Source: Luscinia megarhynchos
Lineage: Eukaryota; Chordata; Aves; Passeriformes; Turdidae
Assembly (NCBI GenBank): GCA_034336665.1
Contig: JAPFBE010000002.1
Location: 15,168,906-15,232,905 of the forward strand
Reading direction: 5' to 3'
DNA length: 64,000 bases
The notes beneath the pieces were generated by a model that was not told the origin of the DNA, searched no databases, and saw nothing but the letters and a program-made list of their open reading frames with translations. Position 1 is the stretch's first letter; every line of letters starts with the position of its first letter. This document shows, piece by piece, positions 25,070-38,640 of the stretch. The translations under genes and the position numbers were made by a program.

Positions 25070-28000
25070 TTTACCGAGCTCTGTTTTCCTGACAGCAGGA
25101 ATCGCAGCTGATTTTGAACCAGGGGATTTAAATTTACTACGACCTGTGGATTATTGCTTCCTAACGTGCTTCCGTCACCTGCCCCTGCTCTGACAGTCAA
25201 AACACAGCCTCGAAGGTAGTTGTGTTGACAGAGAGGATTCCTAAAGCACTTACAGTTTCCTGCATTTTCCTGTATCCCGTGCTTCAGCTGTTTTAGGGTC
25301 ATGGAATTAAGAACGGGCACATTTAAAGGCGTATTTTTAAAAAATGGTGTCCGGGAAAATAAATGCAGAAATGAGTGTGCATACTAGTTTCCACACTATA
25401 GTGATATAAAGACTATCAGAGAATTACCAGTTTTAAGTAACAGCACTGAACTTCCCAGGCGTAGGAAGTGCTGAGAAAGCTTTGCCTTTAAACGCAGCCT
25501 GCACACCATCAGAGATGACTTGATGTTAGAAAGCTAAAGGATTGCCTGAAGAGTGCCACGGCGTTATGTAATTTCTTTTTTTTCAACTGGTTAATTTTTA
25601 AACAGGCTCGATTTAACCTCGTTCTTGGTCAATAGTTACATGAATCTGAATGAAAATATGCTCTCTGGAGAAATCCACTCCAATAGAACAGGCATGCATC
25701 ATTTTTAGCACTGAAATCAACACTGAAACAGCAGAGACGGACAAGCATTGCTTTTTTTGAATCTGGCAAGTAGGAGGAATGACTTTCCTCCATTTAAAAA
25801 GCTGTGCTTTTTCCTTCCTTCTTTCCCTGGGATGTCAGACTAAAAATCTCAAACAAAAAGGAGTGAGAGATTTCTGAAAGTGCCATACTCTATGCAAAGA
25901 GAGAGGGGAGACAGGACCTTGAAGACTAGCAAAAAGGTTTATCTCCCATCCAAGAAAGAATGCATAGAATGACTGTCTACTCCAGTGGAAGTGACCTACC
26001 TAATCAATAGCTTGTCCAGGGAGTTGTAAGACATGCAGAAACATGCCACGATGTGCTAGTGTTATCAGCTAAAAGGGTGCTGTAACGTCTTTCTATGCAA
26101 ATATACAGAAAAATCCATAAATCCAAGAAGCGTTATCACTCAGAACATCATCAAGGGAACAATTTATTCTCTAACACGGGATGCAATACTTTCCTGCCAA
26201 AACTGCACTGCTCGTTTGTTATCACTAAGCTTTGAAAAAAAAAAGTAACCAACAAAAATCCCTTCTGTTGCTGCCTCTGGAAAAGAAAATTCCTTTTAAG
26301 AAGAACTGTAACAAAGAAAACCCCCAGACACTTCACTATTTTTTCCAGAATGACAAATAATTCTAGCTGTTGTTTCAAATGGTCTCAGTATTGTACAATT
26401 TTGGGTCATGTGAGTTTTATTACTTTTCAGACTAACTTTTGCTTTTTCCCAGCCAGCTGCTGGCAGCTGTCATCTTAGGACTGAGAGCAAACTTCTTTGA
26501 AAACAAATTTGTTCAGAAATCTTTTTAAAGTTATACAGAAAAAAAAATCCTTTGTGTTTTTCATTTTAGCTTGGATGAAACCTCTTTTTTTCCAGTCTTT
26601 GGAAGGAATGAGTCTCCAATGCTAAACAGGTCACAGAGTAATTATGCATCCACCTGAAAATTAAACACACATTCAAAAGCTTAACTAACAGCATTTACTA
26701 ATTCATAACAAGTATATGTCGCTCAGTTTTTTTCATGGTTGATCATTAGGGTATAAGCAAAACCAGATCACATCAAACCCAGACAACAAACGCTGTAATC
26801 TTTCAGCAGGGTTAAAAGGAAAGATACAACAGTAAGGTGATACTGTGTTGATGAAGCTGATCCAATACTTCAGGGCAGCCACAGCAAGTCCTGCGTGTTA
26901 GGAATCTTCATGTCAAGGGGGGATGGTCTCTGGGGTTACTCAGAGAAAAATCAGTCCTGAGACCAGGCCAAACTCCTGTGCTCAAACCTGGATGGCTACT
27001 TTCAACATTGTAAACCCCAGTCTAAATTGAAAAGACAGGTAAAAACTTTGGCAAACGCTTTTATGTTCAGTGCAGAGCCAAATTTACTACCCGTGACATG
27101 CACATCTTCTTGCTCTGGTGTCACCAATTATTTTTTATTAGCTTTCTACGTTTTCTCTCACCCTTCACAGCACAGATTTGGCATTTCAGATGCACAAAAG
27201 GAATCAAATCTACATCTCCTTTACAGAGTGAAGGTGTTTGAGTTAGTAACATCTCTTTTATAGATTACTTTGGTGGTAAAGACCACTTTCTTTGAGAGAG
27301 AAATGCACAAAGCTGGCAGAGATCAAAGGCCCAGTGAAGAAGTTGAAAGGACCTCGGCATGGTCTTTACAGGGGTGCACAGTGGCACAGAAGAACTGTGA
27401 GCTAACATAGTGGTTTATACATGACCTGCCTGCCTCCAGCTGAGCACTTGCTGTGACTGAGTTCAGGATTTTTTTGGAAAAAGCGCTGCAGAACTCCGGT
27501 AAACTGGCACTGGTTAAAGGAGATCTTTGGCCAATGCTAAGATTGAAGATGGATTAAAGGTGACTTCGCTCAACCTTTGCTTCCTTATGCCAAGTTCCCT
27601 AAGATCACCACAGGTAAGACTGAGTGCTAAGCTATTATTTATTGCCTCTTGGATCTGCTGCTGCAGTAAGTTTGAAGATTAGCATGACCTGGCTCTTCCC
27701 AATTACTTTTGCACTTGTCAAAAGCTGTGGCCTCACAGCGTTGCAGATACCCACAGTGTCAGGGACAGGAACCCCACACATCACCTCCCAGACAATTTTT
27801 AAACTGATATAATGCTTTCCTTCTGTTTAATTGTTTTGAATATGGTTTCTGGAACACCCTAGTTAGACTTGGAGGATTTCACACAGTCTCTTCTGGCTAT
27901 GATCAACAAATAGCTAGACTGGAGTAGGGTGGAGCTAAAAAATGTGATGGTTACTACTGTATGTTCATTAGCAGGCACATAATGACATGCTTGAGAAGAG

Positions 28001-31000
28001 TTCCCATGCCAGCATTGATGCACCTGCAGAAGTGCTACTGAGGGCTCACTGTGGCCTCACAATTCTTGGTGGCTGGAAAGAACATTCTCTATCAAGCAAT
28101 ATGGTTGAAAGTGTGCATAGTGAAATTGCAGAATACAATTTTGTTCTGTTCATATTCCTTGTCCCGTGAGTTGCCTCAACTCTGCTATTGGGAGCACTGG
28201 AATAAGGCTGGTGTAGGAATGCTAAGGAAATCAATGGATTTATACTGCTGTAACTGAAAGCAGAAGGTAGCTTAGAGGCTCAAATATCTAAGATTGCGTG
28301 TTACCCCGACCGTTTCGGACAAAAGTGCTTAGCTGACCGCCACTGGATTAGCAAGTGCTCCACACTTCCTGCACTCACAATGTCAGATCTCTGGTGAGAC
28401 GGAAGAGCTGCTCCTCCACCCCATTCATTCATGCCAGGTAGCACAATGGCTGGCTCTGCCTGAAGATCTCCATGACCCAGGGCCATGAGCATACCAGGGC
28501 TTTTAACACAGTGACTGGCATCACCTCAGCTTAGCACCACCCAAGTAAATGTAACCCTTCAGTTTAAAGCACATGACGTTTTTCTTGTGTTGGCATCAAA
28601 CAAAATAGCACACTAATCCTTCTGGTATTAGTCAAATGGGGCTTAAAAATCCACTCATATGCTTTGCAGTTGCAAGATTTCCCTGGCAAGTGCGTACACT
28701 GGTCCCAGTCATGGATCCCCACATAATCTAAGCTTCTGTTACAAAAAAGAGGAATAAAAAACAAACTTCAAAGCAGCAAAAACTCCCTTTTCAAGCTTAC
28801 ATTGAGTGCAACCTGTAGCAACATTGGCTTCCTGAATCACAGAGAAATAACTTTAGTGGTTGTTCTGCTCCTCCATCCCAGTGCTTCCAGCCAGCACCTA
28901 CTGATGGAGATTAGCAAGATCCCAGCCTATTCTCCAGCAGGGCCCCATGCTGCGCAGGGAAAACCCAACAACTCTCTAAGGTGAAGCTTAAGAAAGCTAG
29001 AACTGTGGACAGGAATGGGCACTGGAATGGTTCACAAGAGAGAAAGATCCTGAAGGAAGGATGCTGAAGGAAAAGATGAGTAACAGAAATAGCTTGCTTG
29101 CTTCATCTTCCAGAGAAGCAAGGAGGAGGACGAGGGATTCTGAAATGAGAACACTATTTCTTTTTTCCTCCTGACTATCAGGAAGTTGACAGGAAAAAAA
29201 GAGCTGCTCTGGTTCAACAGCTAAAAATGAGAGTTTCCTACTGAACAAATACTCACTAGCCATAAAGGAGGAACTGCATCTCCAAGCAGGCTCCTGCAGT
29301 GACTTCTTTGCAGAAATCCCTCAAATCCCAAGTGCTGGTTCACTCATCTTCCTCTAGTGTGTTTACTCACATCAGACTCATTGTTATGTTTCTCGAGAAC
29401 ATTTTTTTAATATAAAATTCTACCAATTCTCTTTTATTTTCTTCAGTGAAATGGTGAACATCAGCCTAGTGATAACTTTTAATTTTACCATGTTATGTTT
29501 TTCAAGAGAGCAAATACTATCATAATAAAGTACTTTTTGGGATGTGTTGTTATTATATTTTTGTTATCATAACCTGAATACTATATATTTTATTAATTCA
29601 GGGTACCCTTCATATCCATGTGGTAAAGCCAACAGGGAAGGCATATCTCTTCTAATATCTCATCAGTAGTCAGAGGGACTCACACAATCACTAAAACTGA
29701 GACTTTTCTCAATGTAAATAGCACTTTTTTTTTGGCAAGCCATTTGATTTGGCTTAAGCCACATAATGCAGAGTTTTGTCCATCTGTCCTACTTAATTAT
29801 AATGATTGCAGAACCTAAATTTGCTTCCAAACATCCTTAATTAATATTATACTACAAACTGGGTGGGTAAGGGGAGGAACTCCTCTGTCTCTGATTCCTA
29901 AAAACTCTCAATCAAACCAAAACAAGGTCTGGAAGATTTTACATTGTTTTTTCAGTGTCACTGCTAGAGACTTAACCACAGAATGCGCCCCATGGTCTTT
30001 GATAATTTCATATAATAAGCAAACATTGTTGGCAAACATTTTGGTAAAACATCTTAACTTGCATTTTTTCTCTGTGCCAATGTACAGAAGATTTGTTCTG
30101 CATAGGAAAATTTACATCACAGGATATATATGCCCTGCATGTGCTGTGTAAATAGCAAATTTTGACTGAAGTGCAATAAATATCTGATTTCAGCTCTACA
30201 TAGTATCATTTTAGATAGATTACATTTGGTTAATTCCAATTGCTCTATCAAGTCGCAGCAGGGGGAGAAAAGCCATCTAGTGGACAAAAATGTAATTATA
30301 TACCAGAAAATATTCTCAGGCACAAAGCTTTTCCTGGGGAACTCTTTTTAAATTTTGTTATTCATCTGCAGTATTGCTTATCTAGGAATACTCTAGAAGA
30401 CTCTGGGAAATCAGGGTTTGGAGGGCAACAGCATAGATGTCTTAGCCCAGGTTTTTGGCAGATTTTTGACTAGCAATTTCATAAAACATAGAAGACGCTT
30501 TGTCCCTCCTATCCCTCGCAGAGAATTAATCAGTGTATTTCTTACAACGCTGCGAGGGTCATCAGTCAGCTGAATATCTTATCACTAGATTCAACACTAT
30601 GTGCCAAGCAGACTGGCATTGCCACAGGGTTTAAATAACTGAGCTAATATTTAAACTTTTGTCCCCTCTGATCCCTGAAAAATAATGAGAAGAGACTTTG
30701 TGACTTTGTAAACAGATGAGCCAAAGGGCACCCAGAACAGCCTTTTACTAAAATTATCTGTGAGATTCTCTGGGACACAAGATCAGGGAGGGCTGGGGAG
30801 TGTGAGGCAGAGCAGCTGAACCACCCCCCCTCACAAACTTGCACGTGCGACTCATTCAGCATCTGACTTAAAAAGCGGGGAGAAGGGAACAAAAACTTGC
30901 ATCCCAATATTAGTTTACAATACTCTCTGGCCTTTGCTGAAATGCAGACTACTATGGTTGTAGTGGCCTGTGCCAGGAGCTGAGTAGCTGAATGTATACC

Positions 31001-32365
31001 AAGCAGACAGGCTGAGCTCTGCACTGCTCTCATTTTTCCATTTATGCTGGGGAGAACAAGGGAGTAAACATAGCAGCCTTTTTTTGTGCAACATTCTCAC
31101 AGTCCTGGCCCCCAAATTCATTCTCTTCTGTAACAAAATTCAGAGCATTTAGCTAAGCACTTTCAGCTAATCTTAAAGAGTAGATAACGATCAGTCATGC
31201 TCAGGCAAGCCAAAGCACTGAAGCCAAAGTATAATTTCTGTGGGATTACAACAACGCAAACCACCATCATCAGAGACTATACTGTGATGATGCAATGAAA
31301 CATCTGTAACTCCTGCTGCTCCCAGCAATATATTGAAGTGGGATTAATGACCTGCCACTCAGTAACTGCTCTGCTGCTGGAACAACAAGTTTTGTTCCCT
31401 CTCCTGTACCCCTTTCGTGTGAAATAATAGGTGACCCCAGGTATTTTGAGCTCCCACTAACAAAACAAAACAAAACAAAAAATAATATCACAAAAATCTC
31501 TGAATCAATCTTTTGAAATAGGTGGTTTCAGGAGCATCCCATGCAATAATTTTTCACTTTTGCAGGGACATGAATTTACCCAGCTTTTCCAACTGACCCT
31601 GCACACACATGCTTAGACATATCACATAAGCAGCAAGCATCTCCTTACATCACTGCTCTGTTTGCCTCAGCATGAGGACTATTTAAAGCATTACTTCTGA
31701 TAGAGGCATTTGCAATGCTCAGAAACCCTTGTGTTGCTGGGTTATAACGCAAGAGAAACGAAGTTTCTGAGCTACCTTGCACAGATCTTCTCTGCAGTCT
31801 CTTATTCATCTCTCTCCTAATGAATCACAGCCTTTTCTCTCCCTTTTCATAATAACCAAATAAGGATTTCAGGGTTTGGCCCATTCACTACATTCTGTGT
31901 TTTAATACAGACAAGAATGGAATAAAAAATACTGCCAAAAGTTTAGCAGCAGGGGCAACCTTTTTGCTATTTTCATGTCTACAGTTCCCGATTCAACAAT
32001 GCCGACTTGCTGCTCCGCACGACCACAAGGCTAGGAATTCATAAACAGTAACAATAATCACTGTCCAACAAGGCCTCATCCCAGCCATGCATAACTGCAG
32101 GACTGGCACAGAGCAGAAAAATGCTGCTTTGCGCCTTTACAAAGCTTGCAATATAAACTTTGCACTGTCAGTTTAAAACTTTGGCATCTGTGTCTGCAAA
32201 TGGGGAGGAACCCATTTTCAGATACTTGTGAAATATAAACTTCAGCTGTTGCCAAGCTCAGAGATAGATTTGCTCCTTTTTATTTTTAAAAGTTTCCTGA
32301 ATATGTGAAGAAACCCACAAAGACATTTTAGAGACGTGTAGCTATGAAATATGTACATGCTTCTG
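25070..32365. other. Long non-coding stretch
   Basis: No recognisable repeat or coding exon. A plus-strand donor-like ACAG then GTAAGA at 27614 lacks a clear acceptor. Short homopolymers occur at 26235-26244 (A) and 29727-29735 (T), with a C-run near 30823-30829. A CAAAA pentamer repeat is listed separately. The open frames (129 codons or fewer) have no domain features. Confidence 0.5.
31461..31482. repeat. CAAAA pentanucleotide repeat
   Basis: Four tandem CAAAA units plus a partial unit. Confidence 0.85.
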
Positions 32366-32369
32366 GGTT

Positions 32370-32427
32370 TTTTTTAAGGAGCATTCTCAATCATTGTAAT
32401 TATTCCTTGAGAATGCTTTTTAAAAAG
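32370..32427. ncRNA. Long stem-loop, possible small-RNA hairpin or relic palindrome
   Basis: The arms 32370-32390 and 32407-32427 pair over 21 consecutive positions. Eleven perfect pairs lie next to the loop (AGCATTCTCAA with TTGAGAATGCT), then two G-U, seven A-T and one terminal wobble. The loop is 16 bases (32391-32406). There is no internal mismatch. The size fits a short pre-miRNA-like hairpin, but the outer half is simple A/T sequence and I know no named miRNA with this arm. It could instead be a small palindromic transposon remnant or chance. Confidence 0.3.
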
Positions 32428-32429
32428 CA

Positions 32430-34340
32430 GAACCACGGCTATTTTTCACAGCAACAAACCCCTAAAACAGCTCTAGAGCTTTCTGTGGAATTTAACAAAA
32501 AAAAAAAATCGCCTTTCAGCTAAGAACAGTAAAAATAGATCAAAAACCAATTAGCTGGCCCACGTGGCAGAAGACAGGTGTGCTTTGGATGTGGTATTTA
32601 TACAGAATCAGGATAAGCATTTTTTTACTTTTACACAGATTCCTGAAGACTGTAAATATCCCAAATCTCTTCTTGCCAATGCCCATCCCAACCATTTAAA
32701 ACACTGGCCACTCAGAATAACCTTAGGATGAGCCTAAAACATTTCATCTTGCCTCCTACGAGGTTATAAAAGTGAATTAACATGAAAAGCAGCAGACTGA
32801 TGAGTGAATTATGGTAATAATGAACCTTCAAAAGCAAAAACAAGTAAACTCCTTTGGAAACTGCAGCCGGAGAGAAGGCTGGGAACACCGAAACCAATTA
32901 CGACTGCTTTAGTGTAACACCTGTTTAAATGAATGCCAAATCCAGCACAGAATTATTTACATTATGTTATTAACAAAGGGACATATGAGTAATGGGAAAA
33001 TAGAAATGGTTTATGCAAAACAGGCTCTGCTGAAACCATCTAAGAACTTCAGGTATTTGTGTCAGAAAGCAAGGCTGTGGTCAGACCTGTGGCACTGACT
33101 GCCCTTGAGCTGGGTGAGGAGGCTCCTGCTCCCTCTCTAGCTGCTGGTCACTGTCCCCAAGCTGCCTGATTGATACTAGAATAAATAGCCACGTAATTGA
33201 CCCCTTAATGCAATCCAGTCAATGATCTTCCCACTTTTCAGTATTTTGAGGTTATTTTCTAAAACTGTATTGTTCAAGCAGAGGCAGATTTGGGGACAAG
33301 AAACTGTGCCAGGAAATCGAAGAGGGATAGTCTTCTGCAAGCACTTGGCAGGTGACAAGCAAATTGGAAGAGGCCGAGAGCATCAATTTCTTCCCCAGAC
33401 CATAGTCTTACTATAAAAGAAGATCAGATGCACACAACCACCCCCCTCCTTCCAATTTTTGAGGATTTACATACCTACATGCAAGATGGTTCCCTACTGT
33501 GTAGGACACTTAATGTATTAAAGCACGTGACAGACAAGAAAAAACATTTTTCTAAAGAAACCAAATGCAAGGCTGGGAGCTGGAAGTGACTGAAGAAGCC
33601 TGGCAAGCTTGCCCAGGAGGAGGGATACCCATGAAGTCCATGTTGCAGCTCCCTCTCCACAGCATTTCTTCTTCCATATCCTACCTTCCTACCACCTTTA
33701 AGATCTTGTTCAATTCCTGATGGTTTGGGCAGATGACCATTGACTAAAATTGACTGACCACTTGCAGGAGCAGGTTCTCAAACCCAAGCTGCCCTCCTCA
33801 CTAATCTCATCCTCTCATTGAAAAATGCCAAGCCATCTCAGGTAGATGGCTATGGTCAGGCTTCCCCAACACTGGCTTGAAGCTAAAATCCCTTTTCTCT
33901 CAATTCATTCTTTTATCGTGCATCTTCTTTAACTAGTTCAGAAATTGTTCTTCAAGCCAGTAGAAAAATCAAGCTGTCTCTTTTACTTCCAGCAAGCACA
34001 TTTGATGGTTTTGACATGGTGAAAACTATTGTCCATTCTTGTCACAGCCAGGACACATATAACTTACTTTGATTGTTTAACTCAGCAATATGACAGAAAA
34101 AGACATCTCTCTCTTTTATACCAAGGAAACCTTACAAAAGGGCTTATTCTATACAAAGAAGATGGTACATTAAGATCAGTGATGCAATTTTTCACAATTC
34201 AAGTTTCACTAGAGCAGTAAAATAAAGTGGCTCTCTTCCATTCCCATACCTAACACAAGCACTACACAGACAAGAAAACAGGGCTTTTGCAATGAACTGG
34301 ACAGCCTACTGCACCCCAGCAAAGCTTTGGGGAAATTAAG
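32430..34340. other. Non-coding, nothing recognised
   Basis: Unique-looking sequence with an A-run at 32498-32509. No exon, repeat family or RNA gene is supported. Confidence 0.55.
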
Positions 34341-34346
34341 AATGGA

Positions 34347-34405
34347 AATAAACATTGTAGAACAAGCTGCACAGCACAGAACAAAAAAAAAAAAAAAAAA
34401 AAAAA
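34347..34405 (+). other. Retrocopy-like 3' end (AATAAA then A23)
   Basis: AATAAA at 34347-34352 is followed 30 bases later by 23 consecutive As at 34383-34405. That spacing is what a reverse-transcribed polyadenylated mRNA leaves. Avian CR1 does not end in poly(A), so an A-tailed insertion would be unusual here. I cannot identify a parent gene in the few hundred bases upstream, nor a target-site duplication, so a plain A-microsatellite is an alternative. The poly-F segment in a 127-codon minus-strand frame comes from this A-run. Confidence 0.3.
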
Positions 34406-34409
34406 GGCA

Positions 34410-37400
34410 GAACTCAATGTTATATTCAATGCACATCTCAAAGCACTTTGCCAGATCCTTGCTGTCTCCTGAAGAAATGCTCATTCCAAGAATGGTTGAA
34501 CACCACAGAGTGACCATGGGCCCCGACAGAAGTCTGTGAATCTGTTCCCAAGAAGCTCCCAACTGTGCTTCAAAAGCCAAGATGACTGCCATTTAAGGTT
34601 CTCCAGGGCTGAAAGAGCTTACACATAAGATTTTCCTCTCACAACCAGAACACCAGGACCCAGAAAGAGTTCCAGCTGATTTTCCAAGTAGTGAGTGACT
34701 GACTTTCTCAAATACAGCTGCTTTCTTCATTAGGAGACTAAAAATAGTTCTGCTTTTAGCAGGCTGACTTCCTTTTAAGCCTTTTGCCATATCCATGTGT
34801 GTATTTCATTCAGTTTCTGAATGTCTGTGCCACTGTAATTCTATTTTAGCCTTTAAGTACATTGAAGAAATTTTTCATTTCCCTCTCCCATATTCACTCC
34901 AGATGTCCTGAACTGTCCAAAACTGTTTCACGTTAGTAGAATTTGCAGGGTTTTTCTGGCATTCACACTGCTCCCATCTGCTTCAATATTTTCAGGAAAG
35001 ATCAACTTTCTTCCCCAACCATTAAAGAATATGGACAACAAGTTCATGGTTTTGAAACATCCATTACTAACGGTAGATGTTTTGCTTGTGCAGTAAGAAT
35101 AACTGAATACTGCCATATCAGGTTTTCACTTTTTCCTCTTGGAAAGATGCTGGAGTGAGAAAACAGAGGAAGTAGATGATATCCCGTGTCTTAGAGAACA
35201 TACTGCAACAGCAGGAAACACTCCATGACGCTGCATCAGCATGCAAGAACCTCACTGTGAAAAGCCACAGTGAACACGAGGTGGTGCAGACTGGGCAGCA
35301 CACTCTGCAGTGCTCCTTTCAGTCCCAATCATCTTCGTTTTCCAGATCAAGGGAAACGGGGCACTGCCACTCTCTTCTAGCTCACATGGTGAGCATGAAA
35401 ATCAAAGTGCAAGAGGGATTGTAGGAAGGGAGGAACCAGGATACAATCCCTGACTCCTCTTAATGTGACATTAGCATGTGCTTGGATCCATATAGCTCCA
35501 GAGGGTTCAAGATAACCTGGCCAGTAAAAATCTGTGGCATATTCAGTCTTAAGTGAAAATGCCCAGTGTTGGACAAATGGTGTATTAAAAATGTGGCTGA
35601 CACACCCACCAGAGCTAGACAGCATCAGCTGCATCTGCTTCTACCCCAGAAGACTTGAACCTTTCACTGCAATTCTCTGTAATTCTCTGAATCACTTGAC
35701 AACAAACAGTAAACTTTGTAATGATGGGAATACTGTTTCAAGCAAATGAAACAAGCTTAGTTTAATTCCTAAAATTCTAAGCTGAGGTATATTTGCGTTT
35801 CCAAAGATTTGGTAATAAATATGATGCGTTTCACTGAATCTGTCCAGCTGGGAAGCAATAGAGATCCTAGCACTCAGGATATTTCTAGATGAAAAGTATT
35901 TGCATAAGCATTACGAAACTTTGGTAACATTTCTGCCCATCCTTAATCTTGCTGCAAGTGTAGGTGTGTTATCTAATAAACTTAAATATGTACAACTTTT
36001 CTAATACAGGTAAGCTGCTTGCAAAATATTTATTCCAGGAAAGATAATTAAAAGAAAACTCCAGGTCCTTTTTTTTAAAAATCTGAAGTTTCAGTCATGT
36101 GAATTGCTAACTGTGTCTGAGAATGCAAAGGTATCCACAAACCTTTCTAACTCTACTTACTTCTAAAAGAGTTGAGGTGGTTTGTAAACTCTTGAGTCAA
36201 AAGTTGTCCTAGGAATGGTATTGGTTTGGAGTTTTTGAAGAGGAAAAAGAGAAGGGAAATGTACTGATATCTGGGCAGCACTATTTAAAATAAAATACAA
36301 ACAATGGTGTATCTCCTTCCTCAAATTTATACTAGATAGTCTCTTCAGAGTAGTCTTAGCCATTTTCCATGATGCTAAAAATGGAAGTTTCATCTCTCGG
36401 CCTAAGTGCCTCTCCTTTCTGACAAGAATGCTAATGCAAGTAGAAGCAAATTAATCCAGCCATGTTTTGCCATGAACAATTTTGCTGCACCCCTATGATA
36501 ACCCCAACCAGGAGCAAAATTTGGCTCACTCTCTCTTCCCCCTCCAAATGTCTCACTCTGACCATACGACTGTTCCATTTTCTGGTTAAACATTACATGG
36601 AGTGTGTTCATTTCTGCTTCAGCTAATTTAGCTATGCTAAATGCAAATGCTTCCTGTACTTATGAATACAATCTGTTCATAGTGAATAGTTTTGAAGATT
36701 TGGATGAGTTAAAACAGCAACAGTATCCACGTGGGACCAATCTTCCCTGGACAACTCTTATGCTTTGATTCATAAATTCTTTCCATAGGAAATATCTGTG
36801 GAAAATCTCCAATGCATCCAGAAACGCACAACTCAGTTGCTTGAGTTATTATGGGTTCTTAGTACTTATTGCTTCTCCCTTTATTTCTCACTCTTATAAC
36901 AACATTGGCTCTTGAGGTCACATGAGACCCCTTTTATGCTCATTTTCCATTATTATTGAATGTGTATTTAATAACTGCAATAACATCTGTCATTAATACA
37001 GTCCCATGAATCTATTAAAAAGCAACTTCCAATTCTGAAATAATCTGGTTTCTGCATCTGATGGGTGTGCTAAGGCACCTCCTCACCTGCTGTTACCATT
37101 GTACATGTTTGACTTACAGTGTGGAATTAAGACCCAGTTTCTAGATTATGAAAAAAAGCATATCATTCTCTGGTTTACAATACAGCATTTAAGGAAATCT
37201 TGAAAAAACACTCAGCTTTGTGAGATGTATGGGTAACAGTGGTGGAAACACAATGGAAAACCTGCAAGAGAACTTCTAAGGCCTGTGGCATTCACAGTTA
37301 ACAAAAGATGAAGCAGAAAAGCAAAGAGGGGGCTGCTAGGATGTCAGAATGTGCCCAGTTTGTCACAGATATCGGAAGGACTTTTTTTCCTCTTCAGCAG

Positions 37401-38640
37401 TTCATTTTGGAAGTGAGAGACATGTACTCAATTGCCTGGAGTCTAAAGCTTGAACATATCTGGGTAGTCCTCTTCTCATCTTTGGCAATTTGTCATGGAT
37501 CTCTGCCAGAGGAGTTTAGCTCTTCACACCAGATTTTGCAGACTCCTCAGGAAGTCCTTGTCCATCCAACAATTGGTGTAGCAGTACCAAGTGTTGCCTT
37601 AACATGAGAAGGAGTTCTCCTGTAGCTGAGTCTATTTTTATCAATCATCCTCGTGATATGGCCCATCAATGGAGTCCAACTCTTTCTGAAATTAAAATTT
37701 GTATTAATTATAAGAACTTTAAGAAAACTCGGCAAACTGCAGCTAGCCAAGAAGTCAGAAGAAGAAACTAAAACTTCTGGTCCACATGGGTCCAAGAATA
37801 AATTTTTAGTTCCTGGCGGCACTACTTGTCAGTCAAAGAAAAGAGCAAAGCACTTGTCTTCTCATGTTTGCATTTGACAGACTTCACCTGATTCAGTATT
37901 TCCTCTCTTTTTTGTTTTCTGTCTTCTTTGAATGGTGTCTCTTCTTCAGGATGCCAATGCTCAACACTCAAGCAGGTTCAGGGGTATAAGCAAATGTTGA
38001 AGGTCTCATTTCTGAGCAGCATTTCTCTCTTTCCTTGTGTAATTCTTGACTGGCCATTCCACTCCAGGTTAGATCAATAACTGCAAACACCATCATATTT
38101 CTCACCTCCCAGACCAAGACAAGACCATAGCTCAGTCTTCCTCTCAGCAGGAATGCTGCTGCAGCAGAATTCTTTGGGTAAGCGTTCTGTGGCTTTCTTT
38201 TAAAAAACAAATTAGTCATATGCAGAGTATGTCTAGAGTGGAGAAAAGCCAAAGATAGAAGTTGTGCCATCTGAAAATGATGATCTTCCCAGCTGCCTCT
38301 CACCCTTGCCAGAGGTTACAGCAAGCTGACCTGCTATGGAGTGAGTATGCTTCAGGCAAAATGAGTGAAGTTGGCTGAAAATGTTTAAATATTTAGTCTT
38401 TGTTCACTCAGGTTTTTTTCTGATGTGAACAGGTTTAAGTGGTTCCCATGATGCCAAGCCACCAGTCCAAGGGGACAGTAACTATAGTTTAGGTAATAAA
38501 GGGAGAGGGGTATTTACAGTAACCTTTTCAGCAGGCAGTATGCAAGACAGAAAGTATTTCACAGTTCTGCACAAACATAAATATTCGCTATCATCAGTAT
38601 TGTTCTTTCCATTCCCTCATTAGATTGTCCTAACAGTTTA
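34410..38640. other. Non-coding, nothing firm
   Basis: No repeat family identified. A minus-strand donor-like CAG then GTGAGG lies near 37083-37093 without an acceptor I can defend. A plus-strand CAG then GTAAGC at about 36009 doubles as an acceptor-like site. No coding exon is supported. Confidence 0.5.

Noticed and set aside
34209..34592. 127-codon minus-strand frame with a phenylalanine run
   Set aside because: The run is the translated A23 tract. The rest is unrecognisable.
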